Counted from the first letter of the stretch, positions 1-8,073 are shown. The stretch is DNA of 64,000 nucleotides from Bovifimicola ammoniilytica (GCF_025567085.1 NZ_JAOQJN010000004.1:186001-250000), one strand, 5' to 3'. Notes: generated by a model from the sequence alone, not told the origin. Made by a program: numbers and translations.

Positions 1-1
1 T

Positions 2-2527
2 AAGAAGCTTCCAACCCATCATGCAATTATATTAGCGACTAACGAAGTGGGACGAGTACATCTGTATGAGCTTATTTCTAATTCAAATATAGAATATTTC
101 AACAGACAGCCAAGAATACCTAAGAGTGATTATTTAAAGCATAAAGAGGGACTTATTATAGGTTCTGCCTGCGAAGCAGGAGAGCTATACCAGGCGTTAG
201 TCGGTGGCAAAAGCGAAGAAGAGATTACAAGATTAGTAGAATTCTATGATTACCTTGAGATACAACCTATTGGCAATAACGAATTCATGTTAGAAAGTGA
301 TAAATATTCAGTAACTACTATTGAAGAATTACAGGATATAAACAGAAGAATTGTTAAATTAGGTGAACAGTTTAATAAGTTAGTTGTAGCTACCTGTGAT
401 GTGCATTTTCTAGATCCTCAGGACGAGGTGTACAGAAGAATTATAATGGCATGCAAGGGCTTTAAAGATGCAGATAAACAAGCTCCTTTGTATTTCAGAA
501 GTACTGACGAAATGCTAGAGGAATTCAAATATTTAGGAACTGATAAGGCATATGAAGTTGTAGTTACTAATACAAATAAGATTGCAGATATGGTTGAGAA
601 TATGTTCCCGGTCTGTCCTGATAAATGTCCTCCTGTAATCGAGAATTCCGACCAGATTCTAAGAGATATCTGTTATGATACGGCACATAAAATGTATGGC
701 GAAAATCTTCCTGAAATAGTTACTGAGAGATTAGAGCGTGAGCTTAATTCAATTATTTCAAATGGTTTCGCAGTTATGTATATTATTGCACAGAAGCTTG
801 TGTGGAAATCAAATGAGGACGGCTACCTTGTTGGTTCGAGAGGTTCAGTTGGTTCTTCGTTCGTTGCGACAATGGCAGGTATAACGGAGGTTAATCCTCT
901 AAGCCCACATTATTACTGTAAGAAATGTCATTTTTATGATTTTGATTCACCGGAGGTTAAGAAATATACCGGTGGTGCAGGTTGTGATATGCCTGACAGG
1001 AAGTGTCCTGACTGTGGTGAAGAATTAGTTAAGGCAGGATTTGACATACCATTTGAGACTTTCTTAGGTTTCAAGGGTAATAAAGAGCCGGATATTGACC
1101 TTAACTTCTCCGGTGAATATCAGAGTAAGGCACATGAATATACGGAAGTTATCTTTGGTAAGGGACAGACTTTCAGAGCAGGAACAATCGGTACAGTTGC
1201 CGAGAAAACCGCTGAAGCATATGTTAGAAAATATTGTGAAGAGCGTGGAATTAAGAAGAGAAGATGTGAAGTAACAAGAATTTCTAAAGGCTGTACGGGA
1301 GTCAGAAGAACAACCGGACAGCATCCAGGAGGAATTATAGTTCTTCCAATCGGACATAACATTAATACATTTACACCGGTACAACATCCTGCAAATGATA
1401 TGACGACTAAGACGGTAACGACACATTTCGATTACCATTCAATTGACCATAACCTTTTGAAACTTGATATTCTCGGACACGATGATCCTACGATGATAAG
1501 AATGTTAGAGGATATTACGGGCTTAGATGCTAAGAATATCCCGCTTGATAATAAAGAGGTTATGTCATTATTTGCAAGTACAGAAGCACTTGGAATTAAG
1601 CCTGAAGATATCGGCGGATGTCCGTTAGGTGCACTTGGAATACCTGAGTTTGGTACAGATTTTGTTATCCAGATGCTTATAGATACTAAGCCACAGACTT
1701 TCTCTGATTTAGTAAGAATCTCGGGATTGTCACATGGTACAGATGTATGGCTTAACAATGCACAAACCGTTATCTTAAATGGTGATGCTACGATTTCTAC
1801 AGCTATTTGTACCCGAGATGATATTATGATATATCTTATTAATAAAGGTTTAGAGTCCGAGCAGTCATTTACCATTATGGAATCCGTCCGTAAAGGTAAG
1901 GGACTTAAGCCGGAATGGATTGAAGAAATGAAGAAACATGATGTTCCGCAATGGTACATAGATTCATGTCTTAAGATTAAATATATGTTCCCTAAGGCAC
2001 ATGCGGCAGCATACGTTATGATGGCTTACAGAATTGCATATTTCAAGGTGTTTTATCCGCTGGCATATTATGCGGCATATTTCAGCATAAGAGCATCGGC
2101 ATTCAGCTATGAATATATGTGTATGGGACGTGAACGTCTTGAATATTATATGGCAGATTTTAAGAAACGTAAGGAAACAAAACAGCTAAGTAATAAAGAA
2201 GAGGATATGCTTAAGGATATGAAACTTGTTCAGGAAATGTATGCAAGAGGCTTTGAATTCGAACCGATAGATTTATACAGAGTTGCTGCACATAAATTCC
2301 AGATTTTCGGTAACAAATTAATGCCTGCATTAAGTACAATCGAGGGAATGGGAGACAAGGCGGCGGATGCGGTAGTAGATGCTGCACTAGACGGACCATT
2401 CTTATCAAAAGATGATTTAAGAGAGCGTTCGAAAGCAAGTAAGACGGTTGTAGATTTAATGGATGATTTAGGAATACTTGGAGATATTCCTGAGTCCAAC
2501 CAGATTTCATTATTCGATTTTATGTAG
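2..2527 (+). CDS. polC: DNA polymerase III alpha subunit, PolC type (5' end missing)
   Basis: This is the C-terminal part (about 841 residues) of the Gram-positive replicative DNA polymerase, which is normally about 1,430 residues. The frame is open from base 2, so the gene begins outside the window; the GTG at 47 is internal. The first residues (LPTHHAIILATNE) match the second half of the PHP domain that follows the inserted exonuclease. Further on I see the polymerase motif GSRGSVGSS, a zinc-binding CxxC pair (CKKC, CPDC), the palm motif DIDLNF near fragment residue 365 with catalytic aspartates, and the fingers region FPKAHAAAY. It ends in an OB-like tail (ISLFDFM). No frameshift is seen. 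Identification is secure. Confidence 0.97.
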   Translation, partial: KKLPTHHAIILATNEVGRVHLYELISNSNIEYFNRQPRIPKSDYLKHKEGLIIGSACEAGELYQALVGGKSEEEITRLVEFYDYLEIQPIGNNEFMLESDKYSVTTIEELQDINRRIVKLGEQFNKLVVATCDVHFLDPQDEVYRRIIMACKGFKDADKQAPLYFRSTDEMLEEFKYLGTDKAYEVVVTNTNKIADMVENMFPVCPDKCPPVIENSDQILRDICYDTAHKMYGENLPEIVTERLERELNSIISNGFAVMYIIAQKLVWKSNEDGYLVGSRGSVGSSFVATMAGITEVNPLSPHYYCKKCHFYDFDSPEVKKYTGGAGCDMPDRKCPDCGEELVKAGFDIPFETFLGFKGNKEPDIDLNFSGEYQSKAHEYTEVIFGKGQTFRAGTIGTVAEKTAEAYVRKYCEERGIKKRRCEVTRISKGCTGVRRTTGQHPGGIIVLPIGHNINTFTPVQHPANDMTTKTVTTHFDYHSIDHNLLKLDILGHDDPTMIRMLEDITGLDAKNIPLDNKEVMSLFASTEALGIKPEDIGGCPLGALGIPEFGTDFVIQMLIDTKPQTFSDLVRISGLSHGTDVWLNNAQTVILNGDATISTAICTRDDIMIYLINKGLESEQSFTIMESVRKGKGLKPEWIEEMKKHDVPQWYIDSCLKIKYMFPKAHAAAYVMMAYRIAYFKVFYPLAYYAAYFSIRASAFSYEYMCMGRERLEYYMADFKKRKETKQLSNKEEDMLKDMKLVQEMYARGFEFEPIDLYRVAAHKFQIFGNKLMPALSTIEGMGDKAADAVVDAALDGPFLSKDDLRERSKASKTVVDLMDDLGILGDIPESNQISLFDFM

Positions 2528-2572
2528 TGAAATATGAATAAACTTTAATAAATTAAAAGGTAATAAAATACA

Positions 2573-3316
2573 ATGAATAAAGAGCAGTTTGAATCAGCTA
2601 AAAACAAAATAATCGGAATTAAACGAAACAGAAATGGAATAGGAACCCTTAGTGAGAAAACAGTTCACGCAATTCTTAAGAATTACTATGAGCCTGATGA
2701 GGATTACCATGAAATTCCAGTAAACGGTTATGTTGCAGATATCTACAGAGATGGAAATATCATAGAGATTCAGACTGCTAATTTTAATAAATTAAGAAAT
2801 AAACTTGATGTCTTTCTTAATGATTATCAGGTAACGGTGGTATATCCGATGCCATATATCAAGTGGCTTAGCTGGTTAGATGAAGAGACTGGTTACATCG
2901 GTCCTAAACGTAAATCACCTAAGAAAGGTAATCCATATGAAGCATTTTATCAGTTATATAAGATAAAAAGTTATCTGACCAATCCTAATATACGGATTAA
3001 AATTATTATGATGAATATGGAGGAAATAAGACTTCTAAATGGCTGGAGTAAGGATAAGAAGAAAGGCTCAAGCAGATTTGACAGAATTCCTACAGAGATT
3101 GTAGAAGAGATTGACTTATACAGTTTAGAAGATTATATGCAGATGGTACCGATAGAATTAGCAGAAACATTTTGCTCGAAAGATTATGCTAAGGCATCTC
3201 ATCTAAGCATCGGAATGGCACAGACCGCACTTAATATTCTTACATATACAGGGACAGTTAAGAGAATCGGCAAACGTGGCAATGAAATTCTGTATAACAT
3301 AAATGAAAATGTATGA
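2573..3316 (+). CDS. unknown protein, possible PD-(D/E)XK-like nuclease fold with C-terminal winged helix
   Basis: 247 residues, starting 45 bases after polC with only a weak ribosome site. I do not recognise a named family. The N-terminal half has a helix with Glu28 (GTLSEKTVHAIL), then a strand containing D56 and a second strand with E65-I-Q67, followed by a helix. This order is what a PD-(D/E)XK nuclease core shows, with Gln in place of the usual Lys. The C-terminal 60 residues (AKASHLSIGMAQTAL, then VKRIGKRGNEILY) look like a winged helix. The middle is rich in Lys and aromatic residues. Role is unknown; DNA binding and possible hydrolysis are inference from the fold guess only. Position behind polC hints at replication or repair, nothing more. 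Confidence 0.6.
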   Translation: MNKEQFESAKNKIIGIKRNRNGIGTLSEKTVHAILKNYYEPDEDYHEIPVNGYVADIYRDGNIIEIQTANFNKLRNKLDVFLNDYQVTVVYPMPYIKWLSWLDEETGYIGPKRKSPKKGNPYEAFYQLYKIKSYLTNPNIRIKIIMMNMEEIRLLNGWSKDKKKGSSRFDRIPTEIVEEIDLYSLEDYMQMVPIELAETFCSKDYAKASHLSIGMAQTALNILTYTGTVKRIGKRGNEILYNINENV

Positions 3317-3435
3317 AATGAACGATAAAAATGTATAAAATGCACAGTTTTTATTGCTAAAAACACGAAAAAATGGTAAAATTGTTGTATGTTCAGTTGG
3401 TATTACATACACTGGAAATATCTGAAAATAATCGT

Positions 3436-3486
3436 GGAAAGGAGACTATCATTATATAAATGATAGTGATACTGTTTATGCAGTAT
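3436..3486 (+). promoter_or_regulatory. ribosome site followed by two hairpins in front of the DHH gene
   Basis: A strong Shine-Dalgarno (GGAAAGGAG, 3436-3444) sits 56 bases before the DHH start, too far to serve it directly. Between them are two perfect hairpins: ACTATCATT/AATGATAGT (3445-3453 with 3459-3467, 5-base loop) and ATACTG/CAGTAT (3469-3474 with 3481-3486, 6-base loop). They overlap by a few bases, so both stems can only partly coexist with translation of the small reading frame at 3460. This arrangement suggests translational control, by inference. Confidence 0.4.
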
Positions 3487-3504
3487 TATGGGTGTAGATT
3501 ATGA
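3460..3504 (+). CDS. possible 14-residue leader peptide coupled to the DHH gene
   Basis: ATG at 3460 opens a 14-codon frame (MIVILFMQYYGCRL) whose TGA stop (3502-3504) overlaps the ATG of the DHH phosphoesterase (3501) in an ATGA junction. It lies 15 bases behind the strong ribosome site at 3436-3444, somewhat long, but the intervening hairpin would shorten the effective distance. The peptide is hydrophobic. The ATGA overlap and the lack of a good ribosome site directly in front of the downstream gene argue for translational coupling. A chance reading frame cannot be excluded. Confidence 0.35.
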   Translation: MIVILFMQYYGCRL

Positions 3505-4418
3505 GATTAATAACAAGATCTGATTTTGACGGATTAGCTTGTGCTGTATTTTTAAAAGAGGCTGGAATTATTGACAGTTATAAATTCGCTCATCCAAAAG
3601 ATTTACAGGATGGACTCATAGAAGTAACTAAAGATGACTGCCTTGCAAATGTTCCATTTGTAGAGGGCTGCGGATTATGGTTTGACCATCATTCAAGCGA
3701 GCAGGAGAGAAATGCTTATAAAGGTAAGTATGAAGGCTGTTCAAAGTCAAGTCCAAGTGCAGCACACGTTGTATATGATTATTATGGAGGTAAAGAAAGA
3801 TTTCCTAGATTTGATGACTTATTAGCAGCAGTTGACAAGGTAGATTCAGCTAATCTTACAAAGGATGAGATATTAAATCCTACTGACTGGGTTCTTTTAG
3901 GATTTATAATGGATCCAAGAACAGGTCTTGGAAGATTCAGAAACTTCACTATAAGTAATTACCAATTAATGGAGAAATTAATTGACTGGTGCAGAGAGAT
4001 GACAATAGATGAGATAATGAATATTCCTGATATTGTTGAAAGAAAAGAATTATATTTTGAACAGACGGAGAAGTTCATAGATATGATTAAGGATAATACT
4101 GTTTTAAGAGATAAAGTTATTATTACAGATTTGAGAGGTCAGGAGACAATCTATACAGGCAACAGATTTGTAATATACAGTTTATATCCCGAAGCTAATA
4201 TATCCTGCTGGATAGTATCCGGTAAAGGTGGACAGGGTTGCTCTTGTGCTGTAGGTTACAGTGTTCTTAATAAGACAAGTAACGTAGATGTCGGAGCATT
4301 AATGCTTAAATATGGTGGCGGCGGTCACAAAGTAGTAGGAACATGCCAGTTCTCGGATGAGAAAATGGAGGAAATGATTCCAAAATTATTAGATGAACTT
4401 ACAGAATTAAACAGATAA
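3501..4418 (+). CDS. DHH/DHHA1 family phosphoesterase
   Basis: 305 residues. The N-terminal DHH domain shows the metal-binding motif TRSDFDG (D8, D10) and the signature DHHS (D62-H63-H64). The C-terminal DHHA1 substrate-binding domain ends with GGGGHK (about 272-277). Family members are Mn2+-dependent hydrolases acting on phosphoanhydrides or phosphodiesters: nano-RNases/pAp phosphatases, cyclic-dinucleotide phosphodiesterases and exopolyphosphatase-like enzymes. The length fits a stand-alone cytosolic enzyme with no sensor domains. The exact substrate cannot be told from sequence. It follows a possible leader peptide with which it would be translationally coupled, and is followed by an inverted repeat and then an independently transcribed tRNA gene. 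Confidence 0.88.
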   Translation: MRLITRSDFDGLACAVFLKEAGIIDSYKFAHPKDLQDGLIEVTKDDCLANVPFVEGCGLWFDHHSSEQERNAYKGKYEGCSKSSPSAAHVVYDYYGGKERFPRFDDLLAAVDKVDSANLTKDEILNPTDWVLLGFIMDPRTGLGRFRNFTISNYQLMEKLIDWCREMTIDEIMNIPDIVERKELYFEQTEKFIDMIKDNTVLRDKVIITDLRGQETIYTGNRFVIYSLYPEANISCWIVSGKGGQGCSCAVGYSVLNKTSNVDVGALMLKYGGGGHKVVGTCQFSDEKMEEMIPKLLDELTELNR

Positions 4419-4432
4419 TTACTAGTGGTTTT

Positions 4433-4513
4433 AAAGTCATATTCTGCTGTATAAGAATTTTATAAGAATTTTATAAGAATTTGAGTATATACATAAAAAC
4501 AGAATATGGCTTT
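4433..4513 (+). terminator. inverted repeat after the DHH gene, possible terminator with large loop
   Basis: AAAGTCATATTCTG (4433-4446) pairs with CAGAATATGGCTTT (4500-4513) over 14 positions with one G-U pair, followed by TTAAAA. The 53-base loop holds three tandem 11-mers. The long loop and the weak T tract make it an atypical terminator. Confidence 0.4.
4451..4483 (+). repeat. three tandem 11-bp repeats
   Basis: ATAAGAATTTT occurs at 4451-4461 and 4462-4472, and once more with a final G (4473-4483). The array lies wholly in the loop of the surrounding inverted repeat. Likely replication-slippage variation; no function is evident. Confidence 0.8.
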
Positions 4514-4592
4514 TAAAAACAGAATTATCAGGCATTTATCGGAACAAGTAATAATGTACTTAAATAAATACATAATATAGATAAAAAAAGAC

Positions 4593-4621
4593 TTGCAAAA
4601 TCAAAAAGTATACTATATAAT
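4593..4621 (+). promoter_or_regulatory. sigma-A type promoter of the tRNA-Glu gene
   Basis: TTGCAA (4593-4598), a 17-base spacer and a perfect TATAAT (4616-4621). The tRNA 5' end is 20 bases further on, which fits a short processed leader. Confidence 0.75.
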
Positions 4622-4641
4622 ACCAAAGTACGGTTTCGTAT

Positions 4642-4713
4642 GGCTCGTTGGTCAAGCGGTTAAGACGTCGCCCTCTCACGGCGAAAACAGGGGTTCGATT
4701 CCCCTACGAGCTG
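4642..4713 (+). tRNA. tRNA-Glu (anticodon CTC)
   Basis: The 72 bases fold as a cloverleaf. Acceptor GGCTCGT pairs with ACGAGCT (first pair G-U), the anticodon stem TCGCC/GGCGA encloses loop CTCTCAC with anticodon CTC at 4675-4677, and the T arm is AGGGG-TTCGATT-CCCCT. The discriminator is G and CCA is not encoded (GCTA follows), so the 3' end must be added by nucleotidyltransferase. CTC reads GAG codons, so a TTC isoacceptor must exist elsewhere. Confidence 0.95.
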
Positions 4714-4733
4714 CTAATATATACTTATATAGT

Positions 4734-4759
4734 TGTCGCATCTTTGGTGCGACATTTTC
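4734..4759 (+). terminator. terminator of tRNA-Glu
   Basis: Stem TGTCGCA/TGCGACA (7 bp) with a 7-base loop, followed by TTTTCT. It ends the tRNA transcript before cheX. Confidence 0.7.
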
Positions 4760-4850
4760 TGTATATAACAGATTTTAATGTGAAGTACATGAAGTAGAAC
4801 TAATCTTAAGATTAAGCAATTTAGAAAGATGAAATATTGAGGTGTACGTA

Positions 4851-5327
4851 TTGAAACAAGGTTTGGACGTTAAACACATAAATCCATTTTTGCAATCAAC
4901 AATGAAGATTTTTGAGAATGCGGCACAGATAAAACTTGTATTAGGTAAACCAAGTGTGGCGGTACTTGATTTCCCTGACCATATCCTCGCATTACAGGTT
5001 GGTGTGACGGGTGATCTGAAAGGACAGGTTTTGTTGGTAATGACAATAGATAATGCTAAGACAGTTGCTAGTAAGATGATGTTTGGTATGCCGGTTACTG
5101 AATTAGATGAGATGTCTACATCGGCACTTAGTGAACTTAGCAATATGATAATGGGTAATACGGCTACATTGTTTTCAACACAATCAATCCGTATCGACAT
5201 AACACCACCTATGGTAATGTTAGGAACACAGATGCATATTACTTCAGAGGCACAGGCACTTAAAGTTCCTCTTATATTTGAGGGCAATGAATTAGTAAGC
5301 TTATATATATGCGTGGCGAAAGAGTAG
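4851..5327 (+). CDS. cheX: chemotaxis protein CheX (CheY-P phosphatase)
   Basis: 158 residues from the TTG at 4851, chosen because GAGGTG (4839-4844) lies 6 bases before it and because CheX proteins begin MK..LDVKYINPF; a GTG at 4842 would overlap that ribosome site. The protein belongs to the CheC/CheX/FliY group that dephosphorylates phospho-CheY. The single conserved helix reads SALSELSNMIMGN, giving catalytic E95 and N98. The length matches CheX. It stands alone here, without che neighbours, but together with the FliK-like and FlhB-like genes it implies that the organism has, or had, flagella. Some CheX-like proteins have other partners, so the phosphatase role is family knowledge rather than proven here. 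Confidence 0.85.
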   Translation: MKQGLDVKHINPFLQSTMKIFENAAQIKLVLGKPSVAVLDFPDHILALQVGVTGDLKGQVLLVMTIDNAKTVASKMMFGMPVTELDEMSTSALSELSNMIMGNTATLFSTQSIRIDITPPMVMLGTQMHITSEAQALKVPLIFEGNELVSLYICVAKE

Positions 5328-5367
5328 TAAAATATAAAAACGAAATATAAAAAATAGTGAAAAACAC

Positions 5368-5396
5368 TTGCAATAATATACAATATATGTTAATCT
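5368..5396 (+). promoter_or_regulatory. promoter and short leader of rplS
   Basis: TTGCAA (5368-5373), 17-base spacer and TAATCT (5391-5396). The transcript would carry a leader of about 65 bases before the rplS start. That leader contains GGTCCTCT, which could pair with the AAGGAGGT ribosome site at 5457-5464. L19 genes of Firmicutes often have autoregulatory leaders; whether this is one needs a covariance model. Confidence 0.6.
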
Positions 5397-5470
5397 AAAA
5401 AAGCTGTGAGAATGGATGGTCCTCTGCTACATATGTATTAAGAACATCTAAATATTAAGGAGGTCACACA

Positions 5471-5818
5471 ATGAACGAAATTATTAAAAATATTGAAGCT
5501 GCTCAGTTAAAAGAATCAGTTGCAGATTTTAAAGTAGGCGATACTGTTAAAGTATATGCAAAGATTAAAGAAGGAAACCGTGAAAGAATCCAGGTTTTCG
5601 AAGGAACAGTTATTAAGAGACAGGGTGGAAGCTCTCGTGAAACATTTACAGTTAGAAAATTCTCTAATGGTATTGGTGTTGAGAAGACTTGGCCATTACA
5701 CTCACCAAACGTTGATAAAATCGAAGTTGTTCGTTTAGGTAAGGTTAGAAGAGCAAAACTTAACTACTTAAGACAGAGAGTTGGTAAGGCTGCTAAGGTT
5801 AAAGAATTAGTTAAATAA
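5471..5818 (+). CDS. rplS: 50S ribosomal protein L19
   Basis: 115 residues, the normal length. L19 sits at the 30S-50S interface of the ribosome. The characteristic stretches DTVKVYAKIKEGNRERIQVFEGTV, the SRETFTVRK segment and LHSPNVDKIEV are all present, with the basic C-terminal helix LGKVRRAKLNYLRQR. The start has an ideal ribosome site (AAGGAGGT, 6 bases before ATG). A factor-independent terminator follows at once, so rplS is probably monocistronic, although the order rplS-lepB-rbgA-rnhB is an old conserved neighbourhood in Firmicutes. Confidence 0.98.
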   Translation: MNEIIKNIEAAQLKESVADFKVGDTVKVYAKIKEGNRERIQVFEGTVIKRQGGSSRETFTVRKFSNGIGVEKTWPLHSPNVDKIEVVRLGKVRRAKLNYLRQRVGKAAKVKELVK

Positions 5819-5838
5819 TTCTTAATATGAGAAGATTG

Positions 5839-5876
5839 AAAAGGACAAGTACTTATAGTATTTTGTCCTTTTTTTG
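5839..5876 (+). terminator. terminator of rplS
   Basis: AAAAGGACAA pairs with TTGTCCTTTT around a loop that itself can form a small stem, and the stem runs into a T tract. A strong factor-independent terminator. Confidence 0.85.
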
Positions 5877-5978
5877 ACAAAAAAAGATTATGATATGATG
5901 TTGGTGCAATGTTTTTTTGACACCCTGTTTAGTAAAGAAATACCGAAATAATATTACCATTGAATGGAGGGTATTTGA

Positions 5979-6542
5979 ATGAGATTTTATAATGCAATGC
6001 CTGATAAAAACATTTTTGTTGATAGAATATTAAAATGGATTGTTGATGTGATTGTTGTAATTGTATTGGCATTATTTTTTATGAATTATTTAGGACAGCA
6101 GTCGAAAGTTATTGGTAATTCGATGAATGACAGATTAAAGAATGGTGATAAGGTAATGATTAATACATTAGCATATGATATGCATTCGCCAGAGAGATAT
6201 GATGTTATTATGTTTAATAAGAAAGAAAAAAACGGTGATAAGGTCGAATATATAAAACGAATAGTAGGTCTTCCGGGAGAAACAATACAGATTAAAGATG
6301 GAAGAATTTATATAAATGATAAAGAATTAAAATATAATGAAAAAATGGATGATATCGTTAATCCAGGTCTTGCAAGCCAGAAAATAAAGTTAGAATACGA
6401 TGAGTATTTTGTAATTGGTGACAATTGGAACAGTAGTGAGGATAGCCGTTCTAATACAGTAGGAAATGTAAAGCTTAGTGAGATTAAAGGCAAAGTCTGG
6501 CTGATATCGTGGCCATTTGCAAGTATTAAAATTGTGAAATAG
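5979..6542 (+). CDS. lepB: signal peptidase I
   Basis: 187 residues. A single N-terminal membrane helix (about 19-35) anchors the enzyme with its catalytic domain outside. The Ser/Lys dyad is visible: GNSM with S48 and YIKR with K93. The late box GDNWNSSEDSR is also intact. It removes signal peptides from secreted proteins. An ATGGAGGG ribosome site precedes the ATG. The gene is the first after the rplS terminator; a TTGACA at 5874 is poorly spaced from the nearest -10-like hexamer, so its own promoter is uncertain. Confidence 0.95.
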   Translation: MRFYNAMPDKNIFVDRILKWIVDVIVVIVLALFFMNYLGQQSKVIGNSMNDRLKNGDKVMINTLAYDMHSPERYDVIMFNKKEKNGDKVEYIKRIVGLPGETIQIKDGRIYINDKELKYNEKMDDIVNPGLASQKIKLEYDEYFVIGDNWNSSEDSRSNTVGNVKLSEIKGKVWLISWPFASIKIVK

Positions 6543-6567
6543 ATATGAGATAAATATGGAGGTGCTA

Positions 6568-6810
6568 ATGAAGTACTTGAATATAATTGATGAGATATTT
6601 TCTTCTGATATTGGGTTTTTTATGTTTGGTGGACTGATAGTTGCCATGGTTATTAGTATATGTTTAAAAATGACTAAGAAAATTATAGCTGGTGGATTTA
6701 TAAGTTTGTTGATTTATGTATTATGTGAAATTGGATTAAATATTTCAGCAGATTATAAGAAGTGTAAATTAAGAAATCAGAAAAGCAATATTATAATGAA
6801 TTGTAGATAA
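6568..6810 (+). CDS. small two-helix membrane protein of unknown function
   Basis: 80 residues from ATG 6568, which has GGAGG (6558-6562) 5 bases before it; the earlier ATG at 6556 overlaps this ribosome site. I do not recognise a family. There are two predicted membrane helices (about residues 15-33 and 43-60) and a basic tail (DYKKCKLRNQK). It follows lepB by 25 bases and may be co-transcribed with it. Confidence 0.6.
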   Translation: MKYLNIIDEIFSSDIGFFMFGGLIVAMVISICLKMTKKIIAGGFISLLIYVLCEIGLNISADYKKCKLRNQKSNIIMNCR

Positions 6811-6866
6811 TTTAAATTATTATAAATATTTGGTAAGGCTTATAAAAGAGAAAGGAGAATCCGGAT

Positions 6867-7316
6867 ATATTTAATAATAAATGTATCGTATCAGAATATT
6901 ATGAAGTTAAAAAATATAATTTTTTATCAGATGATGCAAAAATTATTAGAAAACAGGTATTTATGGAAGAACAGGGGTTTAAAAATGAATTTGATGATAT
7001 AGATAATATTTCATTTCATATAGTTATGTATGACGAAACCAGACCGGTTGCTACTTGCAGAGTATATGAAGATATAGTGAAAAATGAGTATATTTTAGGC
7101 AGATTATCAGTTGTTAAGGAGTATAGAGGAATGAGCCTTGGAGCCAAAATGATAGGCGAAGCAGAGAGAATTGTAAAGGAGGAAGGTGGAACGTCAATCA
7201 GGCTGCATGCACAATGCAGGGTAACACCTTTTTATGGACAACAGGGTTATAAAGAATATGGAGTCATAGAAGATGATGAGGGGTGTCCACATATATGGAT
7301 GAAGAAACAATTATAG
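6867..7316 (+). CDS. GNAT family N-acetyltransferase with apparent ATA start
   Basis: GNAT enzymes move an acetyl group from acetyl-CoA to amines. Motif A reads GRLSVVKEYRGMSLGAKMIGEAE (pantetheine-binding loop RGMSLG), followed by RLHAQCRVTPFYGQQGY. The first ATG in frame is 6963, but that start would remove helix 1 of the fold: the frame is open upstream and encodes SDDAKIIRKQVFMEEQGF, a typical GNAT N-terminus. AAGGAG (6852-6857) stands 9 bases before an in-frame ATA at 6867; no ATG, GTG or TTG lies between. Either a rare ATA start is used or the original start codon has mutated. Substrate unknown. Confidence refers to the gene; the start is uncertain. Confidence 0.75.
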   Translation: MFNNKCIVSEYYEVKKYNFLSDDAKIIRKQVFMEEQGFKNEFDDIDNISFHIVMYDETRPVATCRVYEDIVKNEYILGRLSVVKEYRGMSLGAKMIGEAERIVKEEGGTSIRLHAQCRVTPFYGQQGYKEYGVIEDDEGCPHIWMKKQL

Positions 7317-7330
7317 TAGAACGAAGAAGG

Positions 7331-7346
7331 ATGAGCATAGGCTCAT
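7331..7346 (+). terminator. small hairpin after the GNAT gene
   Basis: ATGAGC-ATAG-GCTCAT, 6 bp, with no T tract. Weak candidate for an RNA 3' end; the rest of the gap up to 7500 is A/T-rich with short imperfect repeats (TTAAAAAATA) and no gene. Confidence 0.25.
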
Positions 7347-7530
7347 ATAGACAATTGTAAGCGTGATTTTCTTTGCTAAGGATAAAAAGAAATATCAATA
7401 TGCTTAATTAAAAAATATAATAAAAAATACAAATAGCTTAGTTAAAAAATACAAATATGCGTAATTAATATATGGTTAACTTAGGAAAAATATGGTATTA
7501 TAAAGATATCAATTTTTGGAGGTTTTTGAC

Positions 7531-8073
7531 ATGGAAGCAATTGAATGTATTAAGACAAGAAGAAGTATTAGAAAATATGAGGACAAGCCTGTTGATAAGT
7601 CTTTAATTGAAGAGATTATTGAAGTTACAAGATTTGCACCAAGCTGGAAGAATTCCCAGACAGTAAGATATATAGCAATCTATGATAATGATATCAAGAC
7701 AAAGATTGCAGAAGAGTGTATTATGGGACACGCAGGCAATAAGAATAATATAATGGGTGCACCTGTATTAATGGTTGAAGTTACTGTTAATAAGAGAGCA
7801 GGATATGAAAGAGACGGAAGCTATTCGACATCTAAGAAAGACCATTGGCAGTCATATGATGCAGGAATGTCGGCAGAAGTATTTTGCCTCGCTGCTCATG
7901 AAAAAGGACTTGGAACTGTTGTTATGGGAATATATGAAGAAGCTAAGGTGAAAGAGGTTCTTGGAATTGGTGAAGATAAATCAGTTTCAGCATTGATTGC
8001 TTTAGGATATCCTGCTGATGCTCCTGCTGCACCAAAGAGAAAAGAAGTAGCAGATATACTTACTTTTATGTAA
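7531..8073 (+). CDS. nitroreductase family FMN oxidoreductase
   Basis: 180 residues from ATG 7531, with GGAGG (7518-7522) 8 bases upstream; a TTG at 7516 overlaps the ribosome site. The N-terminus RRSIRKYEDKPVDKSLIEEIIE binds the FMN phosphate in this family, SWKNSQTVRY follows, and GLGTVVMGIYEEAKVKEVLGI and ALIALGYPAD form the usual C-terminal half. These enzymes form dimers and reduce nitro compounds, quinones or flavins with NAD(P)H. No extra domain. Probably monocistronic, because a terminator-like hairpin follows. Confidence 0.9.
   Translation: MEAIECIKTRRSIRKYEDKPVDKSLIEEIIEVTRFAPSWKNSQTVRYIAIYDNDIKTKIAEECIMGHAGNKNNIMGAPVLMVEVTVNKRAGYERDGSYSTSKKDHWQSYDAGMSAEVFCLAAHEKGLGTVVMGIYEEAKVKEVLGIGEDKSVSALIALGYPADAPAAPKRKEVADILTFM

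Noticed and set aside
1432..1959. 175-codon - strand frame inside polC
   Set aside because: Antisense shadow of a well-conserved polymerase region.
4593..4778. 61-codon frame across the tRNA-Glu gene
   Set aside because: It reads through a complete tRNA and its promoter; no ribosome site.
5874..5899. TTGACA-TATGAT promoter for lepB
   Set aside because: Spacer is only 14 bases and TTGACA overlaps the rplS terminator T tract; not convincing.
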